Source: Leifsonia tongyongensis
Lineage (GTDB): Bacteria > Actinomycetota > Actinomycetes > Actinomycetales > Microbacteriaceae
Direction of reading: 5' to 3'
DNA length: 64,000 bases
Assembly: GCF_010686705.1 (NCBI RefSeq)
Contig: NZ_JAAGWY010000001.1
Location: 62,001-126,000 of the forward strand
The translations under genes and the position numbers were made by a program. A model generated the notes under the pieces. It did no database searches and was not told the origin of the DNA. It worked only from the letters and a program-made list of their open reading frames with translations. Shown one piece after another: positions 45,480 through 53,390 of this stretch (position 1 is the stretch's first letter; every line of letters starts with the position of its first letter).

Positions 45480-46091
45480 ATGAGCTCGATCGTTGTGCAG
45501 GCGTTCATCACTCTCGACGGCGTCGTCCAGGGCGGAGGCGGCCCGGATGAGGACCGCGAAGGCGGCTTCGACCTCGGCGGCTGGTCGATGGACTACGACC
45601 GGGAGAACGACACGCTCAACGAGGCCGGCGCGATCATCGAAGACTGGGAGAGCCGCACAGAGGCCCTGCTGCTCGGCCGCAAGACATACGACATCTTCGC
45701 CGGCTCGTGGGGCGTGTGGGATGAGAACGCCGAGGGGTTCATGGGCGAGTTGACCAGACGGTACAACCGCATCCCCAAATACGTCGCCTCGCGCAGCCTG
45801 ACCGACACCAGCTGGAAGAATACGCACCTCCTCGGCCCCGACGTGCCGGAAGCGGTGGCGAAACTGCGTGACGAGCCGGGTGGTGAGATCCGGGTGTGGG
45901 GCAGCACCCAGCTGATCAGGACGCTGGCCGAGCACGACCTCATAGACGAATACCGGCTCGTGTTCTACCCGATCGTCCTCGGCACGGGCAAGAAGCTCTT
46001 CCCCGAGGGGTTCCCCGTCTCCCGGCTTGCGTTGGTCGAGTGCCGCGCGCTCGCTTCGGGAGTAGTGGTCAGCACCTACCGACGCAGCTAG
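45480..46091 (+). CDS. Dihydrofolate-reductase-family protein (RibD C-terminal type)
   Basis: A 203-residue NADPH-dependent reductase-fold protein. It has the opening VVQAFITLDGVVQGGGGPDED, the conserved LLLGRKTYDIFAGSW, and the nucleotide-binding EIRVWGSTQLIRTLAEHDLIDEY. Members of this YwjB/YyaP-like group are common in actinobacteria; none has a firmly known substrate and they are not the housekeeping dihydrofolate reductase. The last 4 bases are convergent-overlapped by the next gene. Confidence 0.82.
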   Translation: MSSIVVQAFITLDGVVQGGGGPDEDREGGFDLGGWSMDYDRENDTLNEAGAIIEDWESRTEALLLGRKTYDIFAGSWGVWDENAEGFMGELTRRYNRIPKYVASRSLTDTSWKNTHLLGPDVPEAVAKLRDEPGGEIRVWGSTQLIRTLAEHDLIDEYRLVFYPIVLGTGKKLFPEGFPVSRLALVECRALASGVVVSTYRRS

Positions 46092-46591
46092 TCGTTCAGG
46101 TCACTGATCAGGGATGGCACGATCGCGTCCAACGACTGCCGCGTCGCCGTCGAGACGGTCCCACTGTCCACGGGGAGGGTCAGAGCCGTTCCGTCGAAGG
46201 TGAGAATGACGGATTCGACCCGGGGCCATTCCTCGCCGGCGGTCAGGCTCATCCTGTCGACGTCGACGACCTCGATGCTCCGCAGTGTGGACCTCGACAG
46301 GCGCGTCGCGGTCACCTTGGCAGCGGCATCGGTGAACGTCACACCCGCCGTGATCACGCCACGCCCGGTGAGCACGACGGCTCTCCCTCCGGACTCCCGG
46401 TGGAAGGTGGTCGACACGTAGACGACAGCTTCACCGCGGGTCAGCGCGAGGATCTTCGAGACGAAGTCGAGGTACCACCCCGCTGGTGAGGGCGTGGTCG
46501 CCGCATCCCACTCGTCATTCGCAAGCGACGTCGTCAGAAGCCGACTGAGTGTGCTGGCCTGCCCGAACGCATCGAGGTGGGAATCCGTCAT
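46088..46591 (-). CDS. Hypothetical protein
   Basis: A 167-residue protein without signal peptide or membrane helix. The C-terminal two thirds are mainly predicted beta strands (EAVVYVSTTFHRESGGRAVVLTGRGVI, VESVILTFDGTALTLPV), suggesting a small beta sandwich or PH-like fold. No family is recognised. It lies 9 nt downstream of arsC on the same strand and may be co-transcribed with it. Confidence 0.6.
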   Translation of the reverse strand: MTDSHLDAFGQASTLSRLLTTSLANDEWDAATTPSPAGWYLDFVSKILALTRGEAVVYVSTTFHRESGGRAVVLTGRGVITAGVTFTDAAAKVTATRLSRSTLRSIEVVDVDRMSLTAGEEWPRVESVILTFDGTALTLPVDSGTVSTATRQSLDAIVPSLISDLND

Positions 46592-46600
46592 CCTCGAATG

Positions 46601-47026
46601 CTAGTTCTCCGCACCGGCAGTTCCGAACGCCAGGCTCGCGACCAGGTCTTCCACGCGCCCTCGGATGTCGTCGCGGATGCGCCGAACGGTGGGCAGGTCC
46701 TTCCCGGCCGGATCCTCGAGCTCCCAGTCTTCGTAGCGCTTTCCCGGGAAGATCGGGCAAGCGTCGCCGCAGCCCATCGTGATCACCACGTCGGATTCGC
46801 GCACCTGTTCGGTCTCCAGGATGCTCGGAACCTCCTGCGCGATATCGATGCCCTCTTCGCCCATCGCCTCCACGGCCACGGGGTTGAGTCCGGTCGCGGG
46901 TTCCGAGCCGCCGGAGAGGACGCGCACGCGGTCGCCCGCAATGCTGCGAAGGTAGCCCGCGGCCATCTGGGATCGGCCGGCGTTGTGCACGCAGACGAAC
47001 AGCACGGTCGGGATGGCGGTGGTCAC
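46601..47026 (-). CDS. arsC: Arsenate reductase, low-molecular-weight phosphatase type
   Basis: A 141-residue reductase converting arsenate to arsenite. The P-loop CVHNAGRSQMAAGYL contains the catalytic Cys-x5-Arg-Ser signature, and MGCGDACPIFPGKRYEDWELEDPAG matches the arsenate-reductase branch, with two further Cys. Such actinobacterial enzymes can use mycothiol, whose synthase is encoded at 28580. GTG at 47026 was chosen because GGAGG precedes it. No arsenite pump gene is present in the window. Confidence 0.88.
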   Translation of the reverse strand: MTTAIPTVLFVCVHNAGRSQMAAGYLRSIAGDRVRVLSGGSEPATGLNPVAVEAMGEEGIDIAQEVPSILETEQVRESDVVITMGCGDACPIFPGKRYEDWELEDPAGKDLPTVRRIRDDIRGRVEDLVASLAFGTAGAEN

Positions 47027-47055
47027 GATGTCCTCCATGGTCAGGATGGTCGGGT

Positions 47056-47083
47056 GGGCCGCCGCCACACGGGACGGCGGCCC
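47056..47083 (-). terminator. Hairpin between the Cys-rich micro-ORF and arsC
   Basis: A perfect 9-bp stem (GGGCCGCCG with CGGCGGCCC) and 10-nt loop starts 7 nt after the stop of the micro-ORF at 47091 and ends about 30 nt before arsC. There is no U-run. It could be a partial terminator or attenuator whose folding depends on translation of the micro-ORF. Confidence 0.5.
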
Positions 47084-47090
47084 GGGAAGG

Positions 47091-47162
47091 TCAGCAGCAT
47101 CCGGGCTGGCAGGAGCCGTCCGGCAAGGGCTGACAGACCGTCGGGTCACAGCACTCGTTCAC
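47091..47162 (-). CDS. 23-residue Cys-rich micro-ORF upstream of arsC
   Basis: GTG at 47162 is preceded by a very strong ribosome site, GGAGGAGG, with a 6-nt spacer. The peptide starts VNECCDPTVCQPLPDG and ends SCQPGCC. Six of 23 residues are Cys (4, 5, 10, 18, 22, 23), in vicinal pairs at both ends as in soft-metal-binding peptides. It lies between the ArsR-type operator sites and arsC on the arsC strand. It may be an arsenite/metal-binding peptide or a regulatory leader; I do not know a named family. Confidence 0.6.
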   Translation of the reverse strand: MNECCDPTVCQPLPDGSCQPGCC

Positions 47163-47176
47163 ATTCAACCTCCTCC

Positions 47177-47228
47177 ATCGATGTTTGTCGATGTAACGAG
47201 CATCCGACTAAACATTGACGGTTGTCAA
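47177..47228. promoter_or_regulatory. ars divergent promoter with two inverted repeats
   Basis: TTGAC-GGTT-GTCAA (47215-47228) directly precedes a -10-like TATAAG (47229-47234) for arsR. A second repeat, ATCGA-TGTTTG-TCGAT (47177-47192), lies just before the ribosome site of the Cys-rich micro-ORF on the other strand. Both are the size of ArsR operators and would let ArsR control both directions. Confidence 0.6.
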
Positions 47229-47249
47229 TATAAGAGTAAGACTTTCTGC

Positions 47250-47600
47250 GTGACCTCGATCGAACTGCTCCCCCTGCGCGACCTGCAGTCGTGCTGCGCG
47301 CCGATCACTCGGGATGTGGTGAGCGAAGAGAATGCGGCTTCACTCGCCCGCGCTCTCAAGGCGCTCGCCGACCCGGCCCGGTTGCGGATCGTGTCGATGA
47401 TCGCCGCGCACGAGGACGGTGAGGCCTGCGTGTGCGATCTGACCGATCCGCTCGGTCTGTCGCAGCCGACAGTGTCACATCACCTGAAGGTGCTCACCGC
47501 AGCCGGCTTCCTCACAAGGTCGAAGCGCGGCACCTGGGCCTATTACCGGATCGCACCGGGGTCACTCGACGCCGTGTCGTCGTTCATCTCCGCGGTCTGA
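47250..47600 (+). CDS. arsR: ArsR-family arsenic-responsive repressor
   Basis: A 116-residue winged-helix repressor. It has an N-terminal Cys pair at residues 15-16 (LQSCCAPIT) and a CVCD motif at 60-63 directly before the recognition helix (LGLSQPTVSHHLKVLTAAG). The Cys pair at 15-16 resembles the arsenite site described for Corynebacterium ArsR. Binding of arsenite would release the operator at 47215-47228. The GTG start at 47250 lies about 16 nt after the -10 box, so the mRNA leader is very short. It diverges from the micro-ORF and arsC. Confidence 0.9.
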   Translation: MTSIELLPLRDLQSCCAPITRDVVSEENAASLARALKALADPARLRIVSMIAAHEDGEACVCDLTDPLGLSQPTVSHHLKVLTAAGFLTRSKRGTWAYYRIAPGSLDAVSSFISAV

Positions 47601-47626
47601 GGCCCGCTCCTCACCGGTAAGCGCTG

Positions 47627-48382
47627 TCAGGGCAGGGATGCCTCGTCCACAAGCGACGTCGTCGCGGCGACCGACTCGACGCGGCGCGCGCGCACCAGCC
47701 ACACCACGTCGCGACCGAAGGATTCGGTGAGCAGCGCAAGTGCGATCGCCACGACCGCGATATCGATCCGCGGGAGCAGACCGGACATCGCGATCGTCAG
47801 CGCGACACCCTGCACGGCGGTCACCACCTTGCGCCAGTAGCGCGGCGGGAGCGGACGCCGAAGCCAGGGAAGGAACCAGCCGGCGACCACGAACGCGTAA
47901 CGCATGAGACCGATCGAGAGCACCCAGGGGCCCATGATCTGTGCGACGTACATGCTCAGAACCAGCAGGAGGAACGCATCCACCTCCATGTCGTACCGGG
48001 CGCCGAGCTCGGTCGACGATCCCGTGCGTCGTGCGACCCACCCGTCGACCGCGTCCAGCAGAAGGGCCGGCACGGCCAGACTGACGAGCAGCGCGGCCGG
48101 GACCTCGGTCGTGAACGACGCGACGACCAACCCGGTGATCACACCGACGAGCGACGAGCGAACGGTCGTGACGATGTTCGCGGCTCCAAACCGGGTCGCG
48201 TGCCGTCGTTGCAGTCCGCGGAGGAGCAGTCCGTTGGAGACGAGCAGGTATGCGATCGCCGCCATCCATCCGGTAATCGGGAGCGGCGGCATCCCCCATT
48301 CCACCGGAAGCTCCCAGAGCACCGCGACGGCCGCCACGCCTGTGGCGGCCGAACCGATGGGTGCCAGTTGAACTCGTTTCAC
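47627..48382 (-). CDS. CDP-alcohol phosphatidyltransferase-family membrane enzyme
   Basis: A 251-residue integral membrane protein. The full CDP-alcohol phosphotransferase signature is present: DGWVARRTGSSTELGARYDMEVD (D-G-x2-A-R-x8-G-x3-D-x3-D), with the catalytic Asp at the end. Flanking helices number about seven. The family transfers a phosphoalcohol from a CDP-linked donor. It diverges from the seven-gene cluster at 48461 across only 78 bp, so a shared promoter region and a common pathway are likely. The acceptor is unknown. Confidence 0.88.
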   Translation of the reverse strand: MKRVQLAPIGSAATGVAAVAVLWELPVEWGMPPLPITGWMAAIAYLLVSNGLLLRGLQRRHATRFGAANIVTTVRSSLVGVITGLVVASFTTEVPAALLVSLAVPALLLDAVDGWVARRTGSSTELGARYDMEVDAFLLLVLSMYVAQIMGPWVLSIGLMRYAFVVAGWFLPWLRRPLPPRYWRKVVTAVQGVALTIAMSGLLPRIDIAVVAIALALLTESFGRDVVWLVRARRVESVAATTSLVDEASLP

Positions 48383-48460
48383 GTCTGCCTCGTGTCTTGA
48401 TCAGGGGTCTCATCGTTAACACGCCGACCGCATCCCAATGGTTCACAAGGAGGAGGAGAC

Positions 48461-49441
48461 GTGCTCGAAGCAACCGCATTCTGGGTCGACGAGCCCGGCG
48501 TCGGCGTTCTGCGCCGTGAACCGCTGCCGCGCATCGGAGAACAGGATGTGCTGGTGCGCACCCTGCACACCGGCGTGAGCCGCGGCACCGAGACCTCGGT
48601 GTTCACGGGCCGCGTGCCGGTCGGCGAGCGCGCGCGCATGCGTGCTCCCTTCCAGGAAGGCGAGTTCCCCGGTCCGGTGAAGTACGGCTATCTCAACGTC
48701 GGCGTGGTCGAGGAGGGCCCGGCGGAGCTGCTCGGGCAGCGGGTCTTCACTCTGTTTCCCCACCAGTCGGCTTTCGTCGTTCCAGCAGACGCCGTCGTTC
48801 CGATACCCGACGGCGTGCCGGAGCGACGCGCCGTGCTCGCGGGCGCGGTCGAGACGGCGGTCAACGTGCTGTGGGACGCCGCACCCCTCCTCGGAGATCG
48901 CGTCACCGTCGTCGGCGGCGGAATGATCGGATGCTCGATCGCCCGCCTGCTCCGCGGCATCGCCGGCGTCGAGGTGGTGCTGGTCGACATCGACCCGACG
49001 CGGCGTGACGTGGCCGACCGCCTGGGCGTCACGTTCGCTGAACCATCGAAGGCACCGCACGACCGTGACCTCGTGATCAACACGAGCGGGTCGGATGCGG
49101 GACTCCAGCTCGCACTCGAATCCGTCGTCACCGAGGGTGAGGTGATCGAGGCGAGCTGGTACGGGGACCGCCCGGCCACCCTGCAGCTCGGCGGCGACTT
49201 CCATTCGCGGCGGCTCACGATCCGCGCGAGCCAGGTGAGTGCAGTGGCCGCGCGACGCCGCGGAAGCCGGACGACCCGGGATCGGCTCGAACTGGCCCTG
49301 CGCTTCCTGCGCGACCCCGCCTTCGATGTCCTGCTGACCGCGGAATCGTCGTGGCGGGAGCTTCCCGAGGTGATGGCTCGTCTCGCCGACCGGTCGAACG
49401 CAGACCTCTGCCACACACTGACCTGGGAGGACTCGGAATGA
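48461..49441 (+). CDS. Zinc-free MDR dehydrogenase, BchC-like
   Basis: A 326-residue medium-chain dehydrogenase. The N-terminal half has [23 protein letters not shown], reminiscent of BchC-type dehydrogenases, and lacks the Cys/His zinc ligands and the GHE motif of alcohol dehydrogenases. The NAD(P)-binding fold is [19 protein letters not shown]. The GTG start follows GGAGGAGA. It opens a seven-gene operon in which each junction is a 4-nt overlap. It presumably oxidises or reduces a pathway intermediate. Confidence 0.82.
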   Translation: MLEATAFWVDEPGVGVLRREPLPRIGEQDVLVRTLHTGVSRGTETSVFTGRVPVGERARMRAPFQEGEFPGPVKYGYLNVGVVEEGPAELLGQRVFTLFPHQSAFVVPADAVVPIPDGVPERRAVLAGAVETAVNVLWDAAPLLGDRVTVVGGGMIGCSIARLLRGIAGVEVVLVDIDPTRRDVADRLGVTFAEPSKAPHDRDLVINTSGSDAGLQLALESVVTEGEVIEASWYGDRPATLQLGGDFHSRRLTIRASQVSAVAARRRGSRTTRDRLELALRFLRDPAFDVLLTAESSWRELPEVMARLADRSNADLCHTLTWEDSE

Positions 49442-49836
49442 CATTCTCTGTGACGGTCCGCGACCACATGATGGTCGCCCACAGCTTCACGGGTAATGCC
49501 TTCGGCCCCGCGCAACGACTTCACGGAGCCACCTTCATCGTCGACGCGACGTTCGGTGCGGACGAACTGGATCAGGATGGCGTCGTCGTCGACATCGGGC
49601 GCGCCGCCGCCGCACTCGCGGAGATCACCGGGTCGCTCACCTACCGCAACCTCGATGACGACCCCGACTTCGCCGGGATGAACACGACGACCGAACGCCT
49701 CTGCCAGGTGATCGCCGATCGGCTGGCCGAACAGGCCGGCGCGGGGCGGCTCGGAAATGGGCAGCGGTTGACGTCGATCACGGTCACCCTCCACGAATCG
49801 CACATTGCATGGGCGAGCTATTCGAGGGCGCTGTGA
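49438..49836 (+). CDS. 6-pyruvoyl-tetrahydropterin-synthase-like T-fold protein, active site degenerate
   Basis: A 132-residue PTPS/QueD-fold protein. His15 (AHSF) and His29 (RLHG) correspond to zinc ligands and Glu120 (LHESH) to the pterin anchor. However, the third zinc ligand of the HGH motif is Ala31, and the catalytic Cys four residues before His29 is Ala25. It therefore should not run the normal PTPS or QueD reaction but may still bind a pterin-like molecule. A Streptomyces homologue, SCO6650, was described as lacking zinc and catalytic triad (recalled, not checked). ATGA and GTGA overlaps join it to both neighbours. Confidence 0.85.
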   Translation: MTFSVTVRDHMMVAHSFTGNAFGPAQRLHGATFIVDATFGADELDQDGVVVDIGRAAAALAEITGSLTYRNLDDDPDFAGMNTTTERLCQVIADRLAEQAGAGRLGNGQRLTSITVTLHESHIAWASYSRAL

Positions 49837-50867
49837 GCGGACAGCAGAGAGCCCCCATCTGGTTCGTCGTGCCCGACACCATCGACGACCCTGCTCGAGT
49901 GAGCGGCGGCAACGTCTACGACCAGCACGTTCGCGACGGTCTGGCCCGGCAGGGCCGGAGGGTGGAGCTGATCCGCATCGCTGACGGCCAGGATCGGCAG
50001 GCGGCGGCGGCGCTGGCGCAGCTCCCGGACGGCGTTCTGGTGCTCATCGACGGCCTCATCGCCGAACGCGAGCCGACGGGACTGGCTGAGAATTCGACCC
50101 GGCTTCGCGTGGTCGTGCTCGCACACATGCCACCAGAGGATGGGAGCGCGTTCCGGCACGCCGAGCGGGTCATCGCGACCAGCCACTGGACGCGCTCGGA
50201 ACTCATCGAACAGGATTTCGCAGACCCGCACCGGATCGTCGTCGCCACACCCGGGACAGACCCCGCGCCCGCGACGACCGCCTCCGAGACCGGTGCCCGG
50301 CTGCTCTGCGTCGCGGCGGTCGCGCCCCACAAAGGCCAGGATCTGCTCATCAGCGCTCTCGCCGGGCTTCCGGACGACGATCAGTGGACCTGCACGTTCG
50401 TCGGGTCGCTCGACGTCGCACCCGCGTTCGTCGCGGAACTCACAGCCGCGGTCGAGTCCGCCGGGCTCGCGAAACGAGTCACGTTCACCGGCGTGCTGAC
50501 GGGCAGGCGCCTCGCGGACGAGTACGCGCAGGCCGACCTCCTGGTCGCGCCGTCGCGTGCCGAGAGCTACGGCATGGTCGTCACCGAGGCCTACGCACGG
50601 GGAATCCCGGTCGTCGCGTCCGGGGCGGGCGGCCTTCCCGAGGCGGTGGGGAGCGGCGGGGCAGGCATCATCGTCCTTGCAGAGGACGCGTGGGCGCTGG
50701 GCGTCGTCCTGCGCCAATGGCTGGCGAGCCCGGTCAGGCGTCACGAACTGAAGACGGCTGCTCTGGCCGCACGCGACGGACTCCAGCCGTGGAGCACGAC
50801 GACCGCGATCATCGCGGCGACGCTCGATGACGTCGCCCTCACCGGAAGACGAGAGGTCATCGTATGA
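49833..50867 (+). CDS. GT4-family glycosyltransferase
   Basis: A 344-residue retaining glycosyltransferase of the GT-B fold. The donor-binding end contains [39 protein letters not shown] with the E-x7-E motif of family 4. The N-terminal half ([26 protein letters not shown]) binds the acceptor. No membrane helix is seen, though such enzymes often work at the membrane face. The start is GTG 49833, not 49809, because GTGA overlaps the previous stop. Donor and acceptor are unknown; a lipid or pterin-like acceptor is possible from context. Confidence 0.88.
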   Translation: MSGQQRAPIWFVVPDTIDDPARVSGGNVYDQHVRDGLARQGRRVELIRIADGQDRQAAAALAQLPDGVLVLIDGLIAEREPTGLAENSTRLRVVVLAHMPPEDGSAFRHAERVIATSHWTRSELIEQDFADPHRIVVATPGTDPAPATTASETGARLLCVAAVAPHKGQDLLISALAGLPDDDQWTCTFVGSLDVAPAFVAELTAAVESAGLAKRVTFTGVLTGRRLADEYAQADLLVAPSRAESYGMVVTEAYARGIPVVASGAGGLPEAVGSGGAGIIVLAEDAWALGVVLRQWLASPVRRHELKTAALAARDGLQPWSTTTAIIAATLDDVALTGRREVIV

Positions 50868-51682
50868 GCCAGGTTCTCGACGTCAGCAGCGACTGGCTCG
50901 AACTCCGCGAGACGGAGGATGCGCGGGCGCGCTCGCGGACGCTCGCCCTGGCTGCGGCCGCCATGCTGCCCACGCGCCCGATCGTCGTGCACGATCTGGG
51001 AAGCGGCACGGGCGCCATGATGCGCTGGCTCGCGCCTCTCCTTCCCGGCCCCCAGGAATGGGTGCTCCACGACTGGAACGCGAGCCTGGTCGAGCGCGCC
51101 GTTGATGGGGTGCGCCCCTGCGATCGCGGCAACCAGCCGATCGCCGTCAGGTCTCGTGTCGGAGAGCTCGCCGCGCTTACCGCCGCCGACCTGGAAGGTG
51201 CCTCGCTCGTCACAGCTTCGGCCCTGCTCGACGTCGTGACCGCCCGCGAGTTGCAGGCGATCGTCGAAGCGTGCGCCGAGGTGGGCTCCCCTGTCCTTCT
51301 CTCTCTCAGCGTGACAGGCCGGGTGGAACTGAACCCCGGCGATCCGCGCGACGAGGCCTACGAGCGGTCGTTCGATGCCCATCAGCAACGTGTGGCGGAC
51401 GGTCGCAGGATGCTCGGACCGGACGGGCCGACGATGGCTCGCGCGCTTTTCCAGGTGGCCGGCTGGAATGTACGGGAGGTGCCGACGACCTGGCGTCTCG
51501 ACGACTACGAACCCCGCCTGCTCCGTGAGTGGTTCGATGGATGGGTGGATGCGGCCGTCGAGCAGTCCCCCGACCTGAGTGCAGAATCCGCGGGGTATCG
51601 CGAGCTGCGTCGGTCGCAGATGGCCCACGCTGCGCTCTCCGCGGTCATCCATCACGTGGATCTGCTGGCGTGGCCGCGATGA
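50864..51682 (+). CDS. Class I SAM-dependent methyltransferase
   Basis: A 272-residue protein. Motif I is IVVHDLGSGTGAMMRWLAPLLPG and the acidic loop after strand 2 is WVLHDWNASLVERA. The middle segment (LVTASALLDVVTARELQAIVEAC) corresponds to motif IV. The C-terminal part (NVREVPTTWRLDDYEPRLLREWFDGWVDAA) is specific to a family found in this cluster in other actinobacteria. The 4-nt overlaps on both sides tie its production to the glycosyltransferase and the membrane protein. Confidence 0.82.
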   Translation: MSQVLDVSSDWLELRETEDARARSRTLALAAAAMLPTRPIVVHDLGSGTGAMMRWLAPLLPGPQEWVLHDWNASLVERAVDGVRPCDRGNQPIAVRSRVGELAALTAADLEGASLVTASALLDVVTARELQAIVEACAEVGSPVLLSLSVTGRVELNPGDPRDEAYERSFDAHQQRVADGRRMLGPDGPTMARALFQVAGWNVREVPTTWRLDDYEPRLLREWFDGWVDAAVEQSPDLSAESAGYRELRRSQMAHAALSAVIHHVDLLAWPR

Positions 51683-52647
51683 CCACAGGGTTCGCCGAGA
51701 CCGGGACGCGCGAGCGTACCCGGACGCGCAGGCTCGCCTTCGCGCGGACGCGGTGGTTCCGCCTGACGACCCAGCTCGTGCTGGGCGGCGGCGTGCTCGT
51801 CGCGGTCGTCGCCCGAGTCGGCACTAAGCCGTTCGTCCATGGACTGCTCAGCCTCGACGCTCGGTCGATCGGCGGGGCCGTCCTGCTCTGTGCGGTCGCC
51901 ACCGGGGCATCCGCGTGGCGCTGGCAGTTCATCGCAGGGCGTCTCGGCGTCGGGCTGCCGTGGACGACGGCGGTGGCACTGTACTACCGTTCCCAGTTCC
52001 TGAACAGTGTGCTGCCCGGCGGCGTGCTCGGCGACGCTGACCGTGCGGTGACGCACGGCCGGAGCGTCGACAGCATCGGTCGTGCATCCCGTGCCATCGT
52101 GATCGAGCGCAGCGTCGGGCAGGCGGTTCAAGTCGCACTCGCGCTCGTCGTGCTCGCGTTCTTCGGCAGGGAATTCGAAGGGATCGTGCTCGCCGTGGTC
52201 GGTGCGGGCCTGGCCGTGCTCGTCGTCCCCGGGATCACGGCGGCGGCGGCGAGCGCGCGCGTCCGAAGAGCGCTGCGGCACGAACGGGACGAGCTCCGCG
52301 CCGGCCTCGGAACAGCCGCAGGCTTCATCGGCGTCGCATTCGCCTCGGCCGTCGTCGTCGCGTGCCACGTCGCGATCCTCGCGATCGCGACGAACGCCGT
52401 GGGGGCGCACGTGCCGCCCGACCAGCTCGTGCCGGTCGCCCTGGTCGTCCTGCTCGCCGCATCCATCCCCTTCAACGTCGGCGGATGGGGTCCCCGCGAG
52501 GGCGCGGCGGGCTGGGCTTTCGCTGTCGCCGGCCTCGGCGCATCCGCCGGCGTCGCCGCGTCGACCTTGTACGGCGTACTCACTCTCATCTCGCTCGCCC
52601 CGGGCGCGATCGTATTCATGACCCATCGCAAGGAGGAATCATCGTGA
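51679..52647 (+). CDS. LPG-synthase-TM / UPF0104-type integral membrane protein
   Basis: A 322-residue membrane protein with about eight helices of the lysylphosphatidylglycerol-synthase transmembrane type (flippase-like). The conserved signature QFLNSVLPGGVLGDADRAV is present, as is IPFNVGGWGPREGAAGWAF near the end. It has no aminoacyltransferase domain, so it is the flippase-like half only. In this operon it could move a glycosylated lipid product across the membrane. The ATG at 51679 overlaps the previous stop. Confidence 0.85.
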   Translation: MTTGFAETGTRERTRTRRLAFARTRWFRLTTQLVLGGGVLVAVVARVGTKPFVHGLLSLDARSIGGAVLLCAVATGASAWRWQFIAGRLGVGLPWTTAVALYYRSQFLNSVLPGGVLGDADRAVTHGRSVDSIGRASRAIVIERSVGQAVQVALALVVLAFFGREFEGIVLAVVGAGLAVLVVPGITAAAASARVRRALRHERDELRAGLGTAAGFIGVAFASAVVVACHVAILAIATNAVGAHVPPDQLVPVALVVLLAASIPFNVGGWGPREGAAGWAFAVAGLGASAGVAASTLYGVLTLISLAPGAIVFMTHRKEESS

Positions 52648-53390
52648 TCGATGGCCCATACGTCACCCTCAGCTGCGCGGTATCGCTCGATGGTTACCTC
52701 GACACGCCCAATCCGCCCCGGCTGGTGCTGTCGAATGCTGCGGACTTCGATCGCGTCGACGAGGTGCGCGCCCTGAACGACGCCATCCTCGTCGGGGCAC
52801 GCACCGTGCGCCGTGACAACCCCCGGCTGCTCGTCCGGAGCGCCGACCGGCAGAGTCGACGGGAGGACGCCGGACGGCCGCGAACGCCGTGGAAGGTCAC
52901 GGTGACCGCATCCGGCGATCTGGATCCGGGGGCGGCGTTCTTCACCGAAGGCGACGCAACGAAAGTCGTCTACTGTCCATCGTCCAAGGCCCGGCGCATC
53001 CGGCGGCGGCTCGGCGGCGCCGCGATCGTCGTCGGACTCAGCGAGGATGTGACGATGGGCGATCTCGTCGCCGACCTGGGAGACCGGGGGATCCGCCGGC
53101 TCATGGTGGAAGGCGGCGGTACGATCGCCACGCAATTCCTGTCCGCTGCCCTCGTCGACGAGCTCCAGCTGGTGGTGGCTCCGATCTTCGTGGGCGACCG
53201 GCGGGCGCCGCGTTTCGTCGGGGACGCCGGGTTCCCGTGGGCGAAGGACCGGCGAGCGACCCTCGCCGAGGTCCGGCAGCTCGGCGACGTCGTGCTGCTG
53301 CGCTACGCACTCTCCGACCGGTTCGTCCGGGATGCTCCTGAGAGCTCCGACCCTGCGGCGGTCCGTTCGATGGTGGTGGGGAGGCCATGA
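52644..53390 (+). CDS. RibD-type NADPH reductase (dihydrofolate-reductase fold)
   Basis: A 248-residue reductase-domain protein related to the C-terminal half of RibD. Motifs are VTLSCAVSLDGYLDT, DAILVGARTVRRDNPRLLVR and the nucleotide loop LMVEGGGTIATQFLSAALVDELQLVVAPIFVG. In riboflavin synthesis this fold reduces a ribosylamino-pyrimidine, so the pathway may start from a GTP-derived pyrimidine or pteridine. No deaminase domain is attached. GTG 52644 follows a strong AAGGAGG and overlaps the previous stop. Confidence 0.87.
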   Translation: MIDGPYVTLSCAVSLDGYLDTPNPPRLVLSNAADFDRVDEVRALNDAILVGARTVRRDNPRLLVRSADRQSRREDAGRPRTPWKVTVTASGDLDPGAAFFTEGDATKVVYCPSSKARRIRRRLGGAAIVVGLSEDVTMGDLVADLGDRGIRRLMVEGGGTIATQFLSAALVDELQLVVAPIFVGDRRAPRFVGDAGFPWAKDRRATLAEVRQLGDVVLLRYALSDRFVRDAPESSDPAAVRSMVVGRP

